Source of the DNA: Alisma plantago-aquatica
Taxonomy: Eukaryota; Streptophyta; Magnoliopsida; Alismatales; Alismataceae
Length of the DNA stretch: 64,000 nt
Reading direction: 5' to 3'
Assembly: GCA_963693085.1 (NCBI GenBank)
Contig: OY856412.1
Location: 1,126,867,744-1,126,931,743 of the forward strand
How positions within the stretch are numbered: position 1 is the first letter of the stretch; each line of letters starts with the position of its first letter. The translations under genes and the position numbers were made by a program. Below are positions 36,458 to 47,929 of this stretch, piece by piece. A model generated the notes under the pieces. It saw nothing but the letters and a program-made list of their open reading frames with translations, was not told where the DNA came from and did not search any database.

Positions 36458-37195
36458 ATGACTGGGTCACATGAGGAGTTTGTTGCAGAAAGCAGCAATG
36501 CTACACCAAGAAGGGGTGCAGGGGATCAGAGCAGAGAAGAACATACACATGCACATCCCCAGTTTGACCTAGCTATAATAGAGAGCCCAGCTTTCCCTGC
36601 TCTATTTGAGCAATTTAGGACAGCTATGATGCACATAGTAGATCGTGCATTAGCATTACAACCTAGACTACCAGCCCCCAATGGTGATGTTTTGAATATC
36701 AACACGGTTGGAAATCAACATCAATAGGTTGAAACAATAGGAAATGATGAAGTGTTGAACTCCAATAGGTTTCCTGCTCAACATCAGCCTATTAGAGCAA
36801 TGAATAATGATGAAAGGAATAGGATACAACCTGAAACCAGGATCTGCCATAAGTGTAGGAAGCCTGGACATATCAGACCTAATTGTCCAGAAAAGGAATA
36901 TAAAGGAAGAATTGAGAAAAGGCCTATCCAAATCCAGGAACAGAGGCCTGGTAGTTCCAAAAAGAAGAAGTTCTTAGTATCATCAGTACAACCAGGGCCT
37001 AGTGCACCAAGGCAATGGTTATCTAGAAAGGGTAAAGAACCCTCTAGACCATATCTAGCACCCAGAATTTGCTACCAATGTAGACATGTAGGACATCTGG
37101 CAAGAGACTTCTCAGCCAGAAATGTTATGGTGAATCAACCCTTGAGGCAGAATCAGCCCGAGGCAATGAACAATCCACGAATCATGACAGGTTAG
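36458..37195 (+). pseudogene. Element D gag lacking its central capsid domain
   Basis: Starts at the ATG at 36458 (MTGSHEEFVAESS). The N-terminal 80 residues resemble element A gag, including HIVDRALA at 36630-36655. A TAG at 36725-36727 is in frame. The frame then continues with zinc knuckle 1 (CHKCRKPGHIRPNC, 36845-36886) and a second knuckle with Phe in place of the last Cys (CYQCRHVGHLARDF, 37070-37111). It ends at 37195. The central gag region between HIVDRALA and the knuckles, which in A includes the VGVIEY and GQWW segments, is missing: about 60 residues here against several hundred. It may encode only an RNA-binding remnant, or nothing. Confidence 0.88.
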
Positions 37196-38659
37196 ACAAA
37201 ATAATGTCATTCTAATATGTCATTTTATGATTTTCCTGAGCTAAATTGAGAAAGTAGATGATTGAGCTTTCCTTGATTAGTCCTATGAGGACTTACTTTT
37301 TGCATAGCAAACATTATAAATGTTTCATATTGTTCTTACCTTTACAAAAAGGATGAGGTATAGAAGAAGTGCCTGGATAAAGTCCAGGGATTCTAAATCT
37401 TATACTTGTGATAATATGAAAAGGAAGAAATATGATAGTATACAAAGTGCATACTACTTAATCTCATTATTTATATACCATGGCCAGGTATACAACTATT
37501 GATGATAAAGTGAGTATGGAAACTCTTAGATTGTTATCTTTTTTATTTCTATGATCAAGTAGTCATTCTGAGATAATATAATGAGTATCATGAAATTAAA
37601 AATATGGTATGGATAAATATGTCATATCCTAATCACAAGAAAGAGAAGTCTGAGATAATCTCAGATGAGCATGTGTATATGAGGAATTAAAAGTATACCC
37701 CTCATAAGACAAGAATGGGAACAAGGGAAATGATCCCTGTCCAATAAAGTTTAACAAATATCTTTTCCCATAGTATATAAATGGGAAATGTGATGAGATC
37801 ACAAGATGCTCATGAACATGTTAGATAATAATAAAGAAAGGAATAATGTAATGTGATCATCCTTATAGATTCCTATGTTGAGGGCAAGGAATCTAGGATG
37901 AGATAAAGAGTAAATGTTTCATAAATAGTTGAAAATACATGAAATAATAAAAGGAATATGATTCCTTGTTTTCTTTCCTTTTGGGGACTTGGAAATCAAG
38001 TGGGTCTTAGGACACTTGATGTGCATAAGATAAAAATGTTCATGTAATGGATACTTAGAAAAGTATCAGTTTATCTTGGACTTTGGTTCCAAGATGAAGA
38101 TATATGTAACAAGTAATGTCCCAAGATGAAAGGAAGATAAATATGTGATGTGTTTTCAACACATGTGACTGATATCAAGGTAAGAGATTCTGGTATCTGA
38201 GAAATATCAGATGGTTTATGTTGAATATCTGAAATGGTCAACCATGGAATCAGATTAATCATGTAAAATAGTATGGACATCACATGTTAGGGGTTTATGC
38301 TTTGCATAAACATAACAATTAAAGATATCTTTAAGATAAATTCTTAATTAATAAGTAACTTTTCCTTATGATGATAAAATGTACAACTAATGAGATAGTT
38401 AGTACAAGTAATAAGGAAAGTGTTACCTGACACAGAATTAACTCCACAGTCACTAATGAGAAAGATAGAGGAGTATGTGTCCCATGTGAATTATTCCATT
38501 ATAAATTTGTGTGGAATGACTTGATTTTGACCAAAGTTTTATAGTCTCTCCATACCAATGAAATGTTATGTGGATACTATATAGTATGATGAATGAATAA
38601 TATCTATCTTCCTTTATCTGGGATTTCGGGGACGAAATCCTTGTTAGGGGTTTATAATT
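37196..38659 (+). other. Element D non-coding internal tail and polypurine tract
   Basis: 1464 bp of AT-rich sequence with no frame resembling protease, RT or integrase. It ends with GGGATTTCGGGGACGAAATCC then TTGTTAGGGGTTTATAATT (38641-38659), matching the A and F polypurine tracts. It occupies the place of pol but shows no trace of it. Confidence 0.8.
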
Positions 38660-40035
38660 TGTAACATCCCTGACCTGGGTTATGCTTTAACCCTGGGAGT
38701 TTTGCTTAAGCAAGTTAATTAGATCCTTAATTTTATCTTTTGAAAAGAAATTAAGGCTCAAGAGGAACTTATGTTTCAATTTTGGTCATGTCTGAATAAT
38801 GTTGAAGCAATGTTTGCTTAGTTTTGACTAAAGTGCAAATTACCCAATATGAAGGGTTAACTTGCAAATGTTACTTGATAAATGTTCCTCAAGTATTTTG
38901 GCATCATGAGAATGAAGATGATGTAGAGGAATGGCTTGTGGTAGCCTGAGTACCAAGAAAGAGCTGATAAAGCAATGTTTGTGCATTAAAAACCTAGTTT
39001 TGGAGTAAAGTGCAATTTACCCAAAACCTAGGGTCCAATATGCAAATTACCACTTCAATAAGGTCCCTTATGTTTCTTGTCATCATTTAGAGCAAATAAA
39101 ATGAGAGGGGCGCCTCATTTGAATTAATTTTGAGGAGAGAGAATCTTGATATTAAAATAATCAAGATTTATGCATAATTGAAACCCTAATTCAATTTAAT
39201 GCAAAAATAAAAATATTAATTAAAGAGCCCTTCAACCAAAAGTTGAGGGATGAATTTTAAAAGGGTTTGGACGATCTTGTGCCTTTAAAAGACACGAAAA
39301 TATCCAAAGGAGTGGATAACTCACTCACATTATTATAAGAAAAAGAAATATCCACTCACATATGGATATTATTATAAAATGATTTAAGGTGCTTAATTTG
39401 CTTTTCTTTAAATTGAGGATAGTTGAGAGGAATAAGAGTCAAATGGGATATCCTCGTATCCAAGGAATGGAAGGGGGAAGAGGCGACACTAATTTTGGAA
39501 TTAAATGATTTTTTATAAGGCATTTTCTCTCTCATTGATTTTCTTATAAAAACACCCTTTACAAGCCAAATGAAAGGCTTTTTCGATTCCAATTCTTCTC
39601 CTTGCTTGGAAAACGACCAAGGGAGCTTTGGAGAACTAGTAGGACGACCCTCAACCTGTTGTTAAGCTTCTTGATCACTTTCAACCATGATTCCATGGTG
39701 GAAATCAAAAATAAATCATTGATTTCTTCTTTTCTTCACTCCATCTTCAACTCTAGCCAATCTATTCACCCAAAAGCTTGAGGACGAGCCAAGGGGAAGT
39801 TGCAAAAGCTTCATCCACCATTTTTGACGTGATCTTGAATCTTTGGATCTCAATTGGAGTCGAGTTTTATAACTTGAACCCTTATTATTGTTATTGCATT
39901 CAATTCCTTGTCAATTGATGATCCTTTCTTCATTTCCGAAATTTAATTTGGTTGATTGATGCAATTACCATAGAAATCACAACAAGTTCGTGGGTTTAGA
40001 GCTTTATGATGATGACATCATCATAAGCACACACC

Positions 40036-41020
40036 TCCCCAAATATCACTTGTAAACGGTTTCAACAACTTGGTCCAAACGGTTTCACCAAACCGTTTGG
40101 AGACCAAACGGTTTCCAAATCGTCTGGAGGCTTGATCCCCAAACTGTTTAGAGGAGTTAACCATTTGAATGGGTTGACCGTTTGAGGTCAGAACCCTAAT
40201 ACATGTTGGTTAATGATCTAATGACTTCAATTGATCAATTCAATATAAAGACAATCCTCCAAGTGGAAACCCTAATCGGGTTAAGTGCTGAATTTTCAAT
40301 TGGTTGACAATGTTTTGGGTTGATCAACCCAGTCACCCCAAACGGTTTCAAGACTGTTTGGAGGTCAACCAAGACCGTTTGAAGGTCTAGGGTTGAGTAT
40401 GGTTGAGTATTTGAAGATCCAAAGATATTAGGTTGATATGCAACTAATAGCTAATGTGATGATGAATCCAATGATACAAACCCTAATTGATTTTCACACA
40501 TTTCAATGACAAGTTGGGCAAATGGTCTCAAAACCATTTGGAGGTCATCCAAACGACCTCAAGACCTTTTAGAGGTCACCCAAACGACCTCAATACCGTT
40601 TAAGGTCAGGTCACCTTATATTTTAATGGTGGTTCATTGATTTCAATTGGATTAGTTCCACAATGATAACCATTGATGGTTCCTTGATTTCCAAACCCTA
40701 ATTGAAGGAGTCTTGATTATAAATCCTAATTCAATTGGGTTCAAAACCCTAATTGAAGGTCCAATTAAAGTATGATTTAATAGCTCAATTGATGAATGGA
40801 TCAAGGATCCAATGGATAGTCGATTCATTGAGTGAAACCTTGAAATTGGTTAAGTGTTGAAGACCTTTTTGGTCCATTCAGTTTTGAGAGGGTTTGGACC
40901 AAACGGTCTCAAACCGTTTGGAATTCCAAGCTCATTCGGTTTCAAGGGCAACTTGCCCAAACGGTTTCAAACCGTTTAGAGACCAAGGGTCAAGATCGTT
41001 TGTTGATTTAGAGTGGTCAA
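40036..41020. repeat. Palindrome array in element D 3' LTR
   Basis: Second copy of the AAACGGT/ACCGTTT palindrome zone. Some half-sites differ from the 5' copy in ways that improve or spoil the pairing, e.g. GGTTTCACCAAACCGTTTGG near 40081-40101. Confidence 0.85.
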
Positions 41021-41379
41021 ATCAATTGATAACTTAATGTGATAAAGGATCAATTGACCCTATAATTGTTACTGATCTATCTTAAAGGAAAATCACAAGG
41101 GTTGTACCTTTAGGGTACCAAGTGACTGGTAATATTAGATGAGATAATCCTTGAAGCTTAAATAAGCAATACTTTAATATACTATGTCAACCCTAATTGA
41201 ATGTACTTAATTGAAGGGTTGGTTGATTTAACCTAACCAAGTTTGGCATGGTCAATATCCTAGAGAGAGTAAGAGAGAGAGAGAGAGGAACCCATAAATG
41301 TAGAATAATCATGTAATGGATGAGCCTCAACACCATCAACATGTATGATTAAGCAATTAGGGTATGATCCTTAATAAAG

Positions 41380-41940
41380 AGATCATGAAACCCTAATTAG
41401 GAAGGTTGTTGAGCCCTAACCTAAATTGAGGGCAATATCAGATGTAACTAAATCTAGGTTGATGGTGTGACTCTAAACTAGGATGATAATATAGGAAATC
41501 CAAATTTAGGGTAACCTCATGAAAACCCTAATTTGGGAAGATATTCCATGAGAATCCCTAATTGAGGTTGATTCCATGAGAAAAATCTAGTTGGGATGAA
41601 TAGTAAACCCTATCTATGGGTAATGTGATGTGAAAATCCAATGAAGGGGGAAACTATATGCAATCCAAATCCTAATGAAGTATGATTGTATGTGATACCC
41701 TAATTCAGGGTAATGTAATTCAAAACCCTAATTGGGATGAATAGTAAACCCTAATTGTGGGATATTGAATGTGAAACCCTAACCTAGGGTAATGTCATGT
41801 GAATCCCTAACGTAGGGTAATGTCATGTGAAACCCTAAATAAGAGTGATTTTATGTGGAACCCTGATACTATGATGTGATGTGGAACTCCAATCCAGGGT
41901 GATGCCATGTAATGATATATGAAACCCTAGATATGGTATA
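41380..41940. repeat. Telobox-like array in element D 3' LTR
   Basis: Second copy of the AAACCCTAA-rich zone of 32880-33430. Confidence 0.72.
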
Positions 41941-42002
41941 ATGGCCAATACACAAAAGTAGGGTGTGGCTAATATAATCAAGTAAGATGAGGAAGTTACA
42001 CC

Positions 42003-42007
42003 ATGAA
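42003..42007. repeat. Target-site duplication of solo LTR E, left copy (atgaa)
   Basis: atgaa before TGTGGAACCC; its partner is at 47925-47929. The uninterrupted LTR at about 33510 reads ccatgaagggtaaag, confirming the empty site. Confidence 0.95.
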
Positions 42008-42448
42008 TGTGGAACCCAACTTACAAAACACAAGATTAACTAAGCGGAAGCGAATCATTTGCAGCGGATTACTGAAAATCACTAAAAATTAAAACTTTTT
42101 ACAAAGAGATCCAACATAGGAAACTCTTACAACAAGAACCATAGTATAACATATACATCCTGGTTTAAAAGTACATAACTTGTACCATCTCTCCTTGAGG
42201 ATTACAACATCAGCTGCCATTTAACATTATATACAGACAGCATAAAATCCTGAGGCATCAAGCCAAAATCTCATATTGATCCATTAAAACACTAACTAAA
42301 AACTTCGAGGACCTAAGAGTACAAATACGACACATAGGACTTCTAACTATAAGACTTGACAGTCAGGATCTCCACCTGAGATCTCACTGCTATCCAGGTT
42401 GTTGCTTTCCTTTCCCTGCAAAAGAATATCTACTTCTTTGTCCGCGTC

Positions 42449-42515
42449 CACCTTAAAATGTTGGATCCCACGGGGGTGAGACAATTGTAAATTGCCCCAG
42501 TGGGAGATATAACTC
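42449..42515 (-). promoter_or_regulatory. Cross-family conserved LTR block (element E copy)
   Basis: Minus strand: GGAGAGTTATATCTCCCAC, then TTGTCTCACCCCC, then CATTTTAAGGTGG. The T-run before AGGTGG is weaker (TTTTAAGG) than in D and A. Confidence 0.5.
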
Positions 42516-42917
42516 TCCGCCAAAACATTGTATTGCAGATTGAAGATATGAAACTGAGTAGAGAATAAGCATTTTAAAGCATTCTCAACTTTATAAGCAT
42601 TACAACTATTATGATAAAGTAATATACCATCTATTCTTTTAATAAGGAATAGGAAGAACATGTATATCATTTATCCAACATATTATACCATCATATCAAA
42701 CTTTTCTTGTGACACTCATCATCTTGTTATGTCACCCATGAAACACTCTTGTTCCATTTTGTTGGCCTTAGCCAACATGTTTAACATATAAGGAGATATA
42801 TCTACCATGTTCTCATATACCAACAATACATGCATTGGATTAATACCAATCCTAAATCATCATTACAGGCATTGGGTTATTACCAATCATGTGTTATTAT
42901 TATAGGAATTAAGCCTC

Positions 42918-43335
42918 TGCCAGGTATTGGACTCTTCCAAACCTAATTACACTGCCAGGCATTGGACTTTAACCAACCCTAATTACACAGCCAGGCAGTG
43001 GACTCTAACCACTCCTGATTTCACCGCCAAGCATTGGACTTTAACCAACCCTGATTACACAACCAGGCATTAGACTTTAACCAACCCTGATTACACAGCC
43101 AGGCATTGGACTTTAACCAACCCTGATTACACAGCCAGACATTGGAATTTAACCAACCCTGATTATACAGTCAGGCATTGGACTTTAACCAACCATGATT
43201 ACACATCCAGGCATTGCACTTTAACCAACCCTGATTACAGGCATTACACCTCTGCCATGTATTGGACTTTAACCAATCCTGATTACATGTATTATACCTC
43301 TGCCAGGTATTGGACTCTAACCAAACCTGATTACA
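42918..43335. repeat. 36-bp minisatellite in solo LTR E
   Basis: About 11 units built on GCATTGGACTTTAACCAACC followed by CTGATTACACAGCCAG. Nine are spaced 34-36 bp; the last two are longer (about 47-49 bp). Absent from both LTRs of element D. The 90-residue frame on the minus strand (43171-43443) is a translation of this repeat. Confidence 0.88.
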
Positions 43336-44589
43336 TGGATCATGGAATATAAATTCCTTTGACCCATCATTAATCATCTTGGTGCTTCTTACTATGTTAC
43401 AATTGTTCTCATGGCTCATAAGGCCCATAAAGCATCTTGTCACCTCTCATAAGGCAACATCTAATCATATGGCTCACAAGGCCATTCAACATCTTGTCAC
43501 CTATCACTAGGCAACAAAATCATTTTATCTCATGTAATATAATAGTAACACCATTATTCCCTCAATAGGATTAGGGCTTACTGTTCACATCACATTAGGG
43601 TTTCTCATGTCCCATTACCCAATTTAAGGTTAGGGTTTTCCCATCTCTCATTGCTTAGGGTTTCATGTTTCACATTATTAGTTCAGCTCTAATATATTAC
43701 TTCACACCTCTAGGAGCATTCAAAGATATCATAAGTGTATGCTTATGATCACTATTCTCATCATATATCATTAATGATCAACAATTTAAGGCATGAGTTC
43801 ATTTTTCATCCTTATCATGGTATGATTACATCGTACTCATTGATTTGGCTTAACTCCATTCTCAAAGTATATTAATCAACAATTATCACAGTACATCAAT
43901 TTCATTACATCTTTATTGTAACAGTTGCATAACACACATTTCATGTGTTTCTTATCTAAGAATAGTGGATAAGAGGTTCATCAAGGAATGCCTACCCTGA
44001 AATGCTGAATGTGATATCTATCGTGACTTGATGTATCACTTTCTTCTCATTTCCATCTTACTTAAGTTAATCAACTAACCTTGTATTAAGGTACTTCCCT
44101 CTTAATACTTTATCCTCTAACTTGTCACTTTATTCATATGGTGTATATATTACACATTGGAATTGTCCAACTATCTTTAATGATATGGATTTATCCAATG
44201 GTTAGGCATTGTTGATATAGAATAAATTATTATCAACCACTTTAGGTATTTCAACCCATAGGATGTTATTCACTCCATTATATAATATTGCATACATCAC
44301 TCCTAAGAGTTTCATACCCTCGTAATTGTAAGATGTATAGGGTTGTTACACATACATGAAATTAGATATATAATGATCTAGGCATCATCTTGTCCTTTAG
44401 ACCCTTATTCATTAGGGTATCAACATTATCATTCATATAGTTCATCAGATTTACCCTTCATGGTTATAACATCCTCATCTTACTTGATTGTAATAACCAC
44501 ATCCTACTTTAGTGTATTGGCCATTATACCATGACTATGGTTGTACATATCATTATATGGCATCATCCTGGATTTAAGTCTCACTTCAC

Positions 44590-45060
44590 ATCATTCTTTA
44601 GGGTTTCCATAATTTTACTCTTAATTAGGGTTTCACATGACATTACCCTAGATTAAGGTTTCTCATAACATTAGTCTTAATTAAGGATTCTCATAACATT
44701 ACCCTCAATTAGGATTTATCATGGATTCACCCTCAATTAGGGTTTTACATGGAATCACCCTCAATTAGGGTTTATCATGGATTCACCCTCAATTAGGGTT
44801 TCACATGGAATCACCCTCAATTAGGGTTTATATTCAATAACCCACGATTAGGGTTTACTATTCACATCACTTCACCTTAGATTAGGGTTTATCATTAAAA
44901 TACCATGAATTAGGGTTTCCTGTATCATTTCTCTAAATTAGGATCATACTATCATCATGGATTAGGATTACACCTACCATTGCCCTCAATTAGGGTTAGG
45001 ATTCATTAGCCTTTATAATTAGGGTTTCATGATCTCACTATAAAGGATCATACCCTAATT
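44590..45060. repeat. Telobox-like (TTAGGGTTT) array in solo LTR E
   Basis: Inverted counterpart of the D arrays: CACCCTCAATTAGGGTTT recurs at roughly 30-35 bp, more regular here than in D. Confidence 0.78.
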
Positions 45061-45409
45061 AGACATTCATCCATAATGAAAGTGTTAAAACTTGACCATT
45101 CATGGTTATCATTCATGTAGGAAGTCTTCTCTCTCATCTTCTATAAGATGATGTTTACTTCAACCTTGATTAGGCTAAGTCAACTCACTTGAAAGAAGAA
45201 TTGACATCATGGGTTATGTCATTATCACCATGATCATTAAATCTTAACTATTCAAAGGGTACTAATCACCCTATCTCATTAAGGGTACCATTATTATAAT
45301 CACCCTTGGTTTACATCATGTAATTGTTCACTTAAACAATTAACTTTTATCCACTTTGAGTGTTCATACAATTTGGTCGATTACCTTCCAAATGATCTTG
45401 GTCTCTTAG

Positions 45410-46530
45410 ACCTAAAACGGTCTTGACCAAACCATTGAAACCATTTGGTAAAGGTGAACCCTTGAGACCGTTTGCTAAAGGTACATACTTGAAACCGTTT
45501 GCTAAAGTTGAGGTTGAAACCGTTTGCCAAAGTGAATCCTTGAGATCGTTTGCTAAAGTACAATTTTGAAACCGCATGAGACTCAACCAGTTTGGGATCG
45601 TTTGGTCCCAAATGGTCTTGAGACCATTTGGACTCAAACGGTCTTGAGACTATTTGGTCCAAGCATCCTCAAAACTGCATGGTCCAAAAATGGTCTCAAC
45701 CACTCAAATCGATTTAGGATTCTCAATGTTGATTTCTTCAACCATTGAATTCATATAATCATTCATCAATTGGGCCTATCACCATACTTCAATTGAGTTA
45801 AATAGGTCATCCTTGAACTTATTTGACCCTCAATTAATCATCAATTAGGGTTTGAATCAATTGGATTAGGGTTTGGAACCATTGAACCTTCAATGTTAGT
45901 CAATGTGTTATCAATTACTTTGAAACTATTGGACCATCATTCAAATTGGGCATGACCTGACCTCAAACGGTATTGAGGTCGTTTGGATGACCTCCAAACG
46001 GTCTTGAGACCGTTTGCCCATCATATCATCAAAATCCATGACATCCAATTAGGGTTTGAGTCATTGGATTGATCATCAAATCATCACTTAGTTGCAATTC
46101 AATTTGGTACCTTTGGACCTTCAAACACTTAACCATACTTAACCCTAGACCTCCAAACGGTCTTTGGTGACCCCCAAACGGTCTTGAGACCATTTGGGTG
46201 ATCCCCAAACGGTTTTGAAACCGTTTGGGCTAATCAACCCAAAATTCCAAGTCAATTGATTATGAAATCAACACTTAACCCAATTAAGGTTTGGTGATTG
46301 ATAGACCTTCAACTCATGAACCAATTGGAACTAATCAATTATAAATAATGGTTCATTAACCAACATTATTATCAACAATCTCCAAATAGTCAACCCTTGT
46401 CAACACCTCCAAACGGTTTGAAACCATTTGCCCTTAAACGGTTTGTGAAACCGTTTGCCCTTAAACATTTTGTGAAACCGTTTGCTCCCAAACGGTTTGT
46501 GAAACTGTTTGAACATTTCAATTGAAACTG
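45410..46530. repeat. Palindrome array in solo LTR E
   Basis: AAACGGT...ACCGTTTG palindromes as in D, with an added tandem stretch at 45410-45580 where GAAACCGTTTGCTAAAG-like units repeat about every 30-35 bp. The frames here (LANGLKG-type repeats at 45347-45662) are artefacts. Confidence 0.82.
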
Positions 46531-47924
46531 TTTGGCCAATATATTTGGGGAGGTGTGTGCTTATGATGATTTCATCATCATCAAGCTCTAAACCCACGAA
46601 ACCTGTTGTGGTTTCCATGGAAATTGCCTCAATCAACCAAATCGATTATTGTGAATAGAGAAATGATCATCATTTGATAAGGAATTGAATGCAATAACAA
46701 AATTAAGGTTTCAGGTTATAAAACCTGCCTCCAATTGAACTCCAAAGCTCCAAGATCATTCCAACAATGGTGTATGAAGCTTTTGCAACTCCCCCTAGGC
46801 TCATCCTCAAGCTTTTGGTTGAAAAGATTGGCTAGGGTTGAAGAGGATATCGAAATAAGAAGAAATCAATGATTTATTTTTTATTTCCACTATGGAACCA
46901 AGGTAAAAAGGGTCAAGAACCTTACCAACAGGTTGGAGGTCGTCTTCCTGGTCCTCCCTAGCTCCCTTGGCCAGTTTCCGAGCAAAGAGAAGAAGTGGGG
47001 TCGAAAAAGCCTTTGTTTGGGCTAGGAAAGGGTCTTTTTATAAGAAATTCAACGAGAGAGAAAATATTTTATAAAAGACTTTTAATTCCAAAATTGTTTC
47101 CACCTTCTCCCCCTTAGTTTCTTGTATGCAAAGGAATCTCTATCACCACTGATATCCCTTCCATTATCCAAGAATTAAGGGAAAAGAAATTGAGCACCTT
47201 AACCCTTATAATAATAATTTCCACATTTGAGTGGAAATTCTTTTTCTTATAATAAGGTGAGTGGAGTTTCACCTCCTTAGGATATACTCGTGCCTTTGCA
47301 AGGCTTAAGCTCGTCCATACACATCTGAATCCAACTATTTTAATTTTGGTTGAAGGCCCTTCAATTATTTTATTTATTTTTACATTAAATTGAATTAGGG
47401 TTTCAATTGGGCTTAAATCTTGATTATTTTAATATCAAGATTCTCTCTCCTCCAACATAATTCAAATGAGGCGCCCCTCTCATTTTCTTTGCTCTACATG
47501 ATGTCAAGAAACATTAGGGACCTTGTTGAAGTGGTAATTTGCATATTGAACCCTAGGTTTTGGGTAAATTGCACATTACACCAAAATTGGGTTTTAATGC
47601 ACAAACATTGTCCAACAAGCTCTATCTTGGTGCCCAAGCTTGTGGAAACCATACCACTACATCATATTCATTCTTATGATGTCTCAACATCATAGGAACA
47701 TATTATCATGTAACTTTTGCAGGTTAACCCCTTAACTTGGGTAATTTGCACATTAGTCCAAAATAAGCAAATATTGCTTCAACAGTGTTCAAACATGACC
47801 AAAATTGAAACATAAGTTCCTCATTAGACCTAATTACTTTTCACAAGATAAGATTAAGCATATAATCCTCTTTATTAATCAAAACACCTAGGGTTAAAGC
47901 ATAACCCATGTCAGGGATGTTACA

Positions 47925-47929
47925 ATGAA
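47925..47929. repeat. Target-site duplication of solo LTR E, right copy (atgaa)
   Basis: Matches 42003-42007; the D LTR resumes with gggtaaagttga. Confidence 0.95.

Larger units (their letters stand above)
38660..42007 (+). repeat. 3' LTR of element D, left segment
   Basis: Aligns with 30157-33508 of the 5' LTR; interrupted at 42007 by solo LTR E. It repeats the palindrome array (40036-41020) and telobox-like array (41380-41940). Confidence 0.94.
42008..47924 (-). mobile_element. Element E: solo LTR of the element D family, inverted inside D
   Basis: 5917 bp, TGTGGAACCC to GGGATGTTACA. Its reverse complement starts TGTAACATCCCTGAC, like the D LTR, and shares most D LTR zones in order. No internal sequence remains, so it is a solo LTR formed by LTR-LTR recombination. 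It is a different subfamily: the zone opposite D 34700-35600 is replaced by a 36-bp minisatellite. Intact TSDs show the recombination happened after insertion at this site. Numerous short frames translate repeats only. Confidence 0.92.

Noticed and set aside
42918..43335. A CRISPR-like appearance of the 36-bp repeats
   Set aside because: Units are contiguous and degenerate with no unique spacers, in a plant LTR; this is a minisatellite.
45347..45662. Two overlapping frames with repeated LANGLKG-like units
   Set aside because: They translate the AAACGGT/ACCGTTT palindrome and GAAACCGTTTGC repeats.
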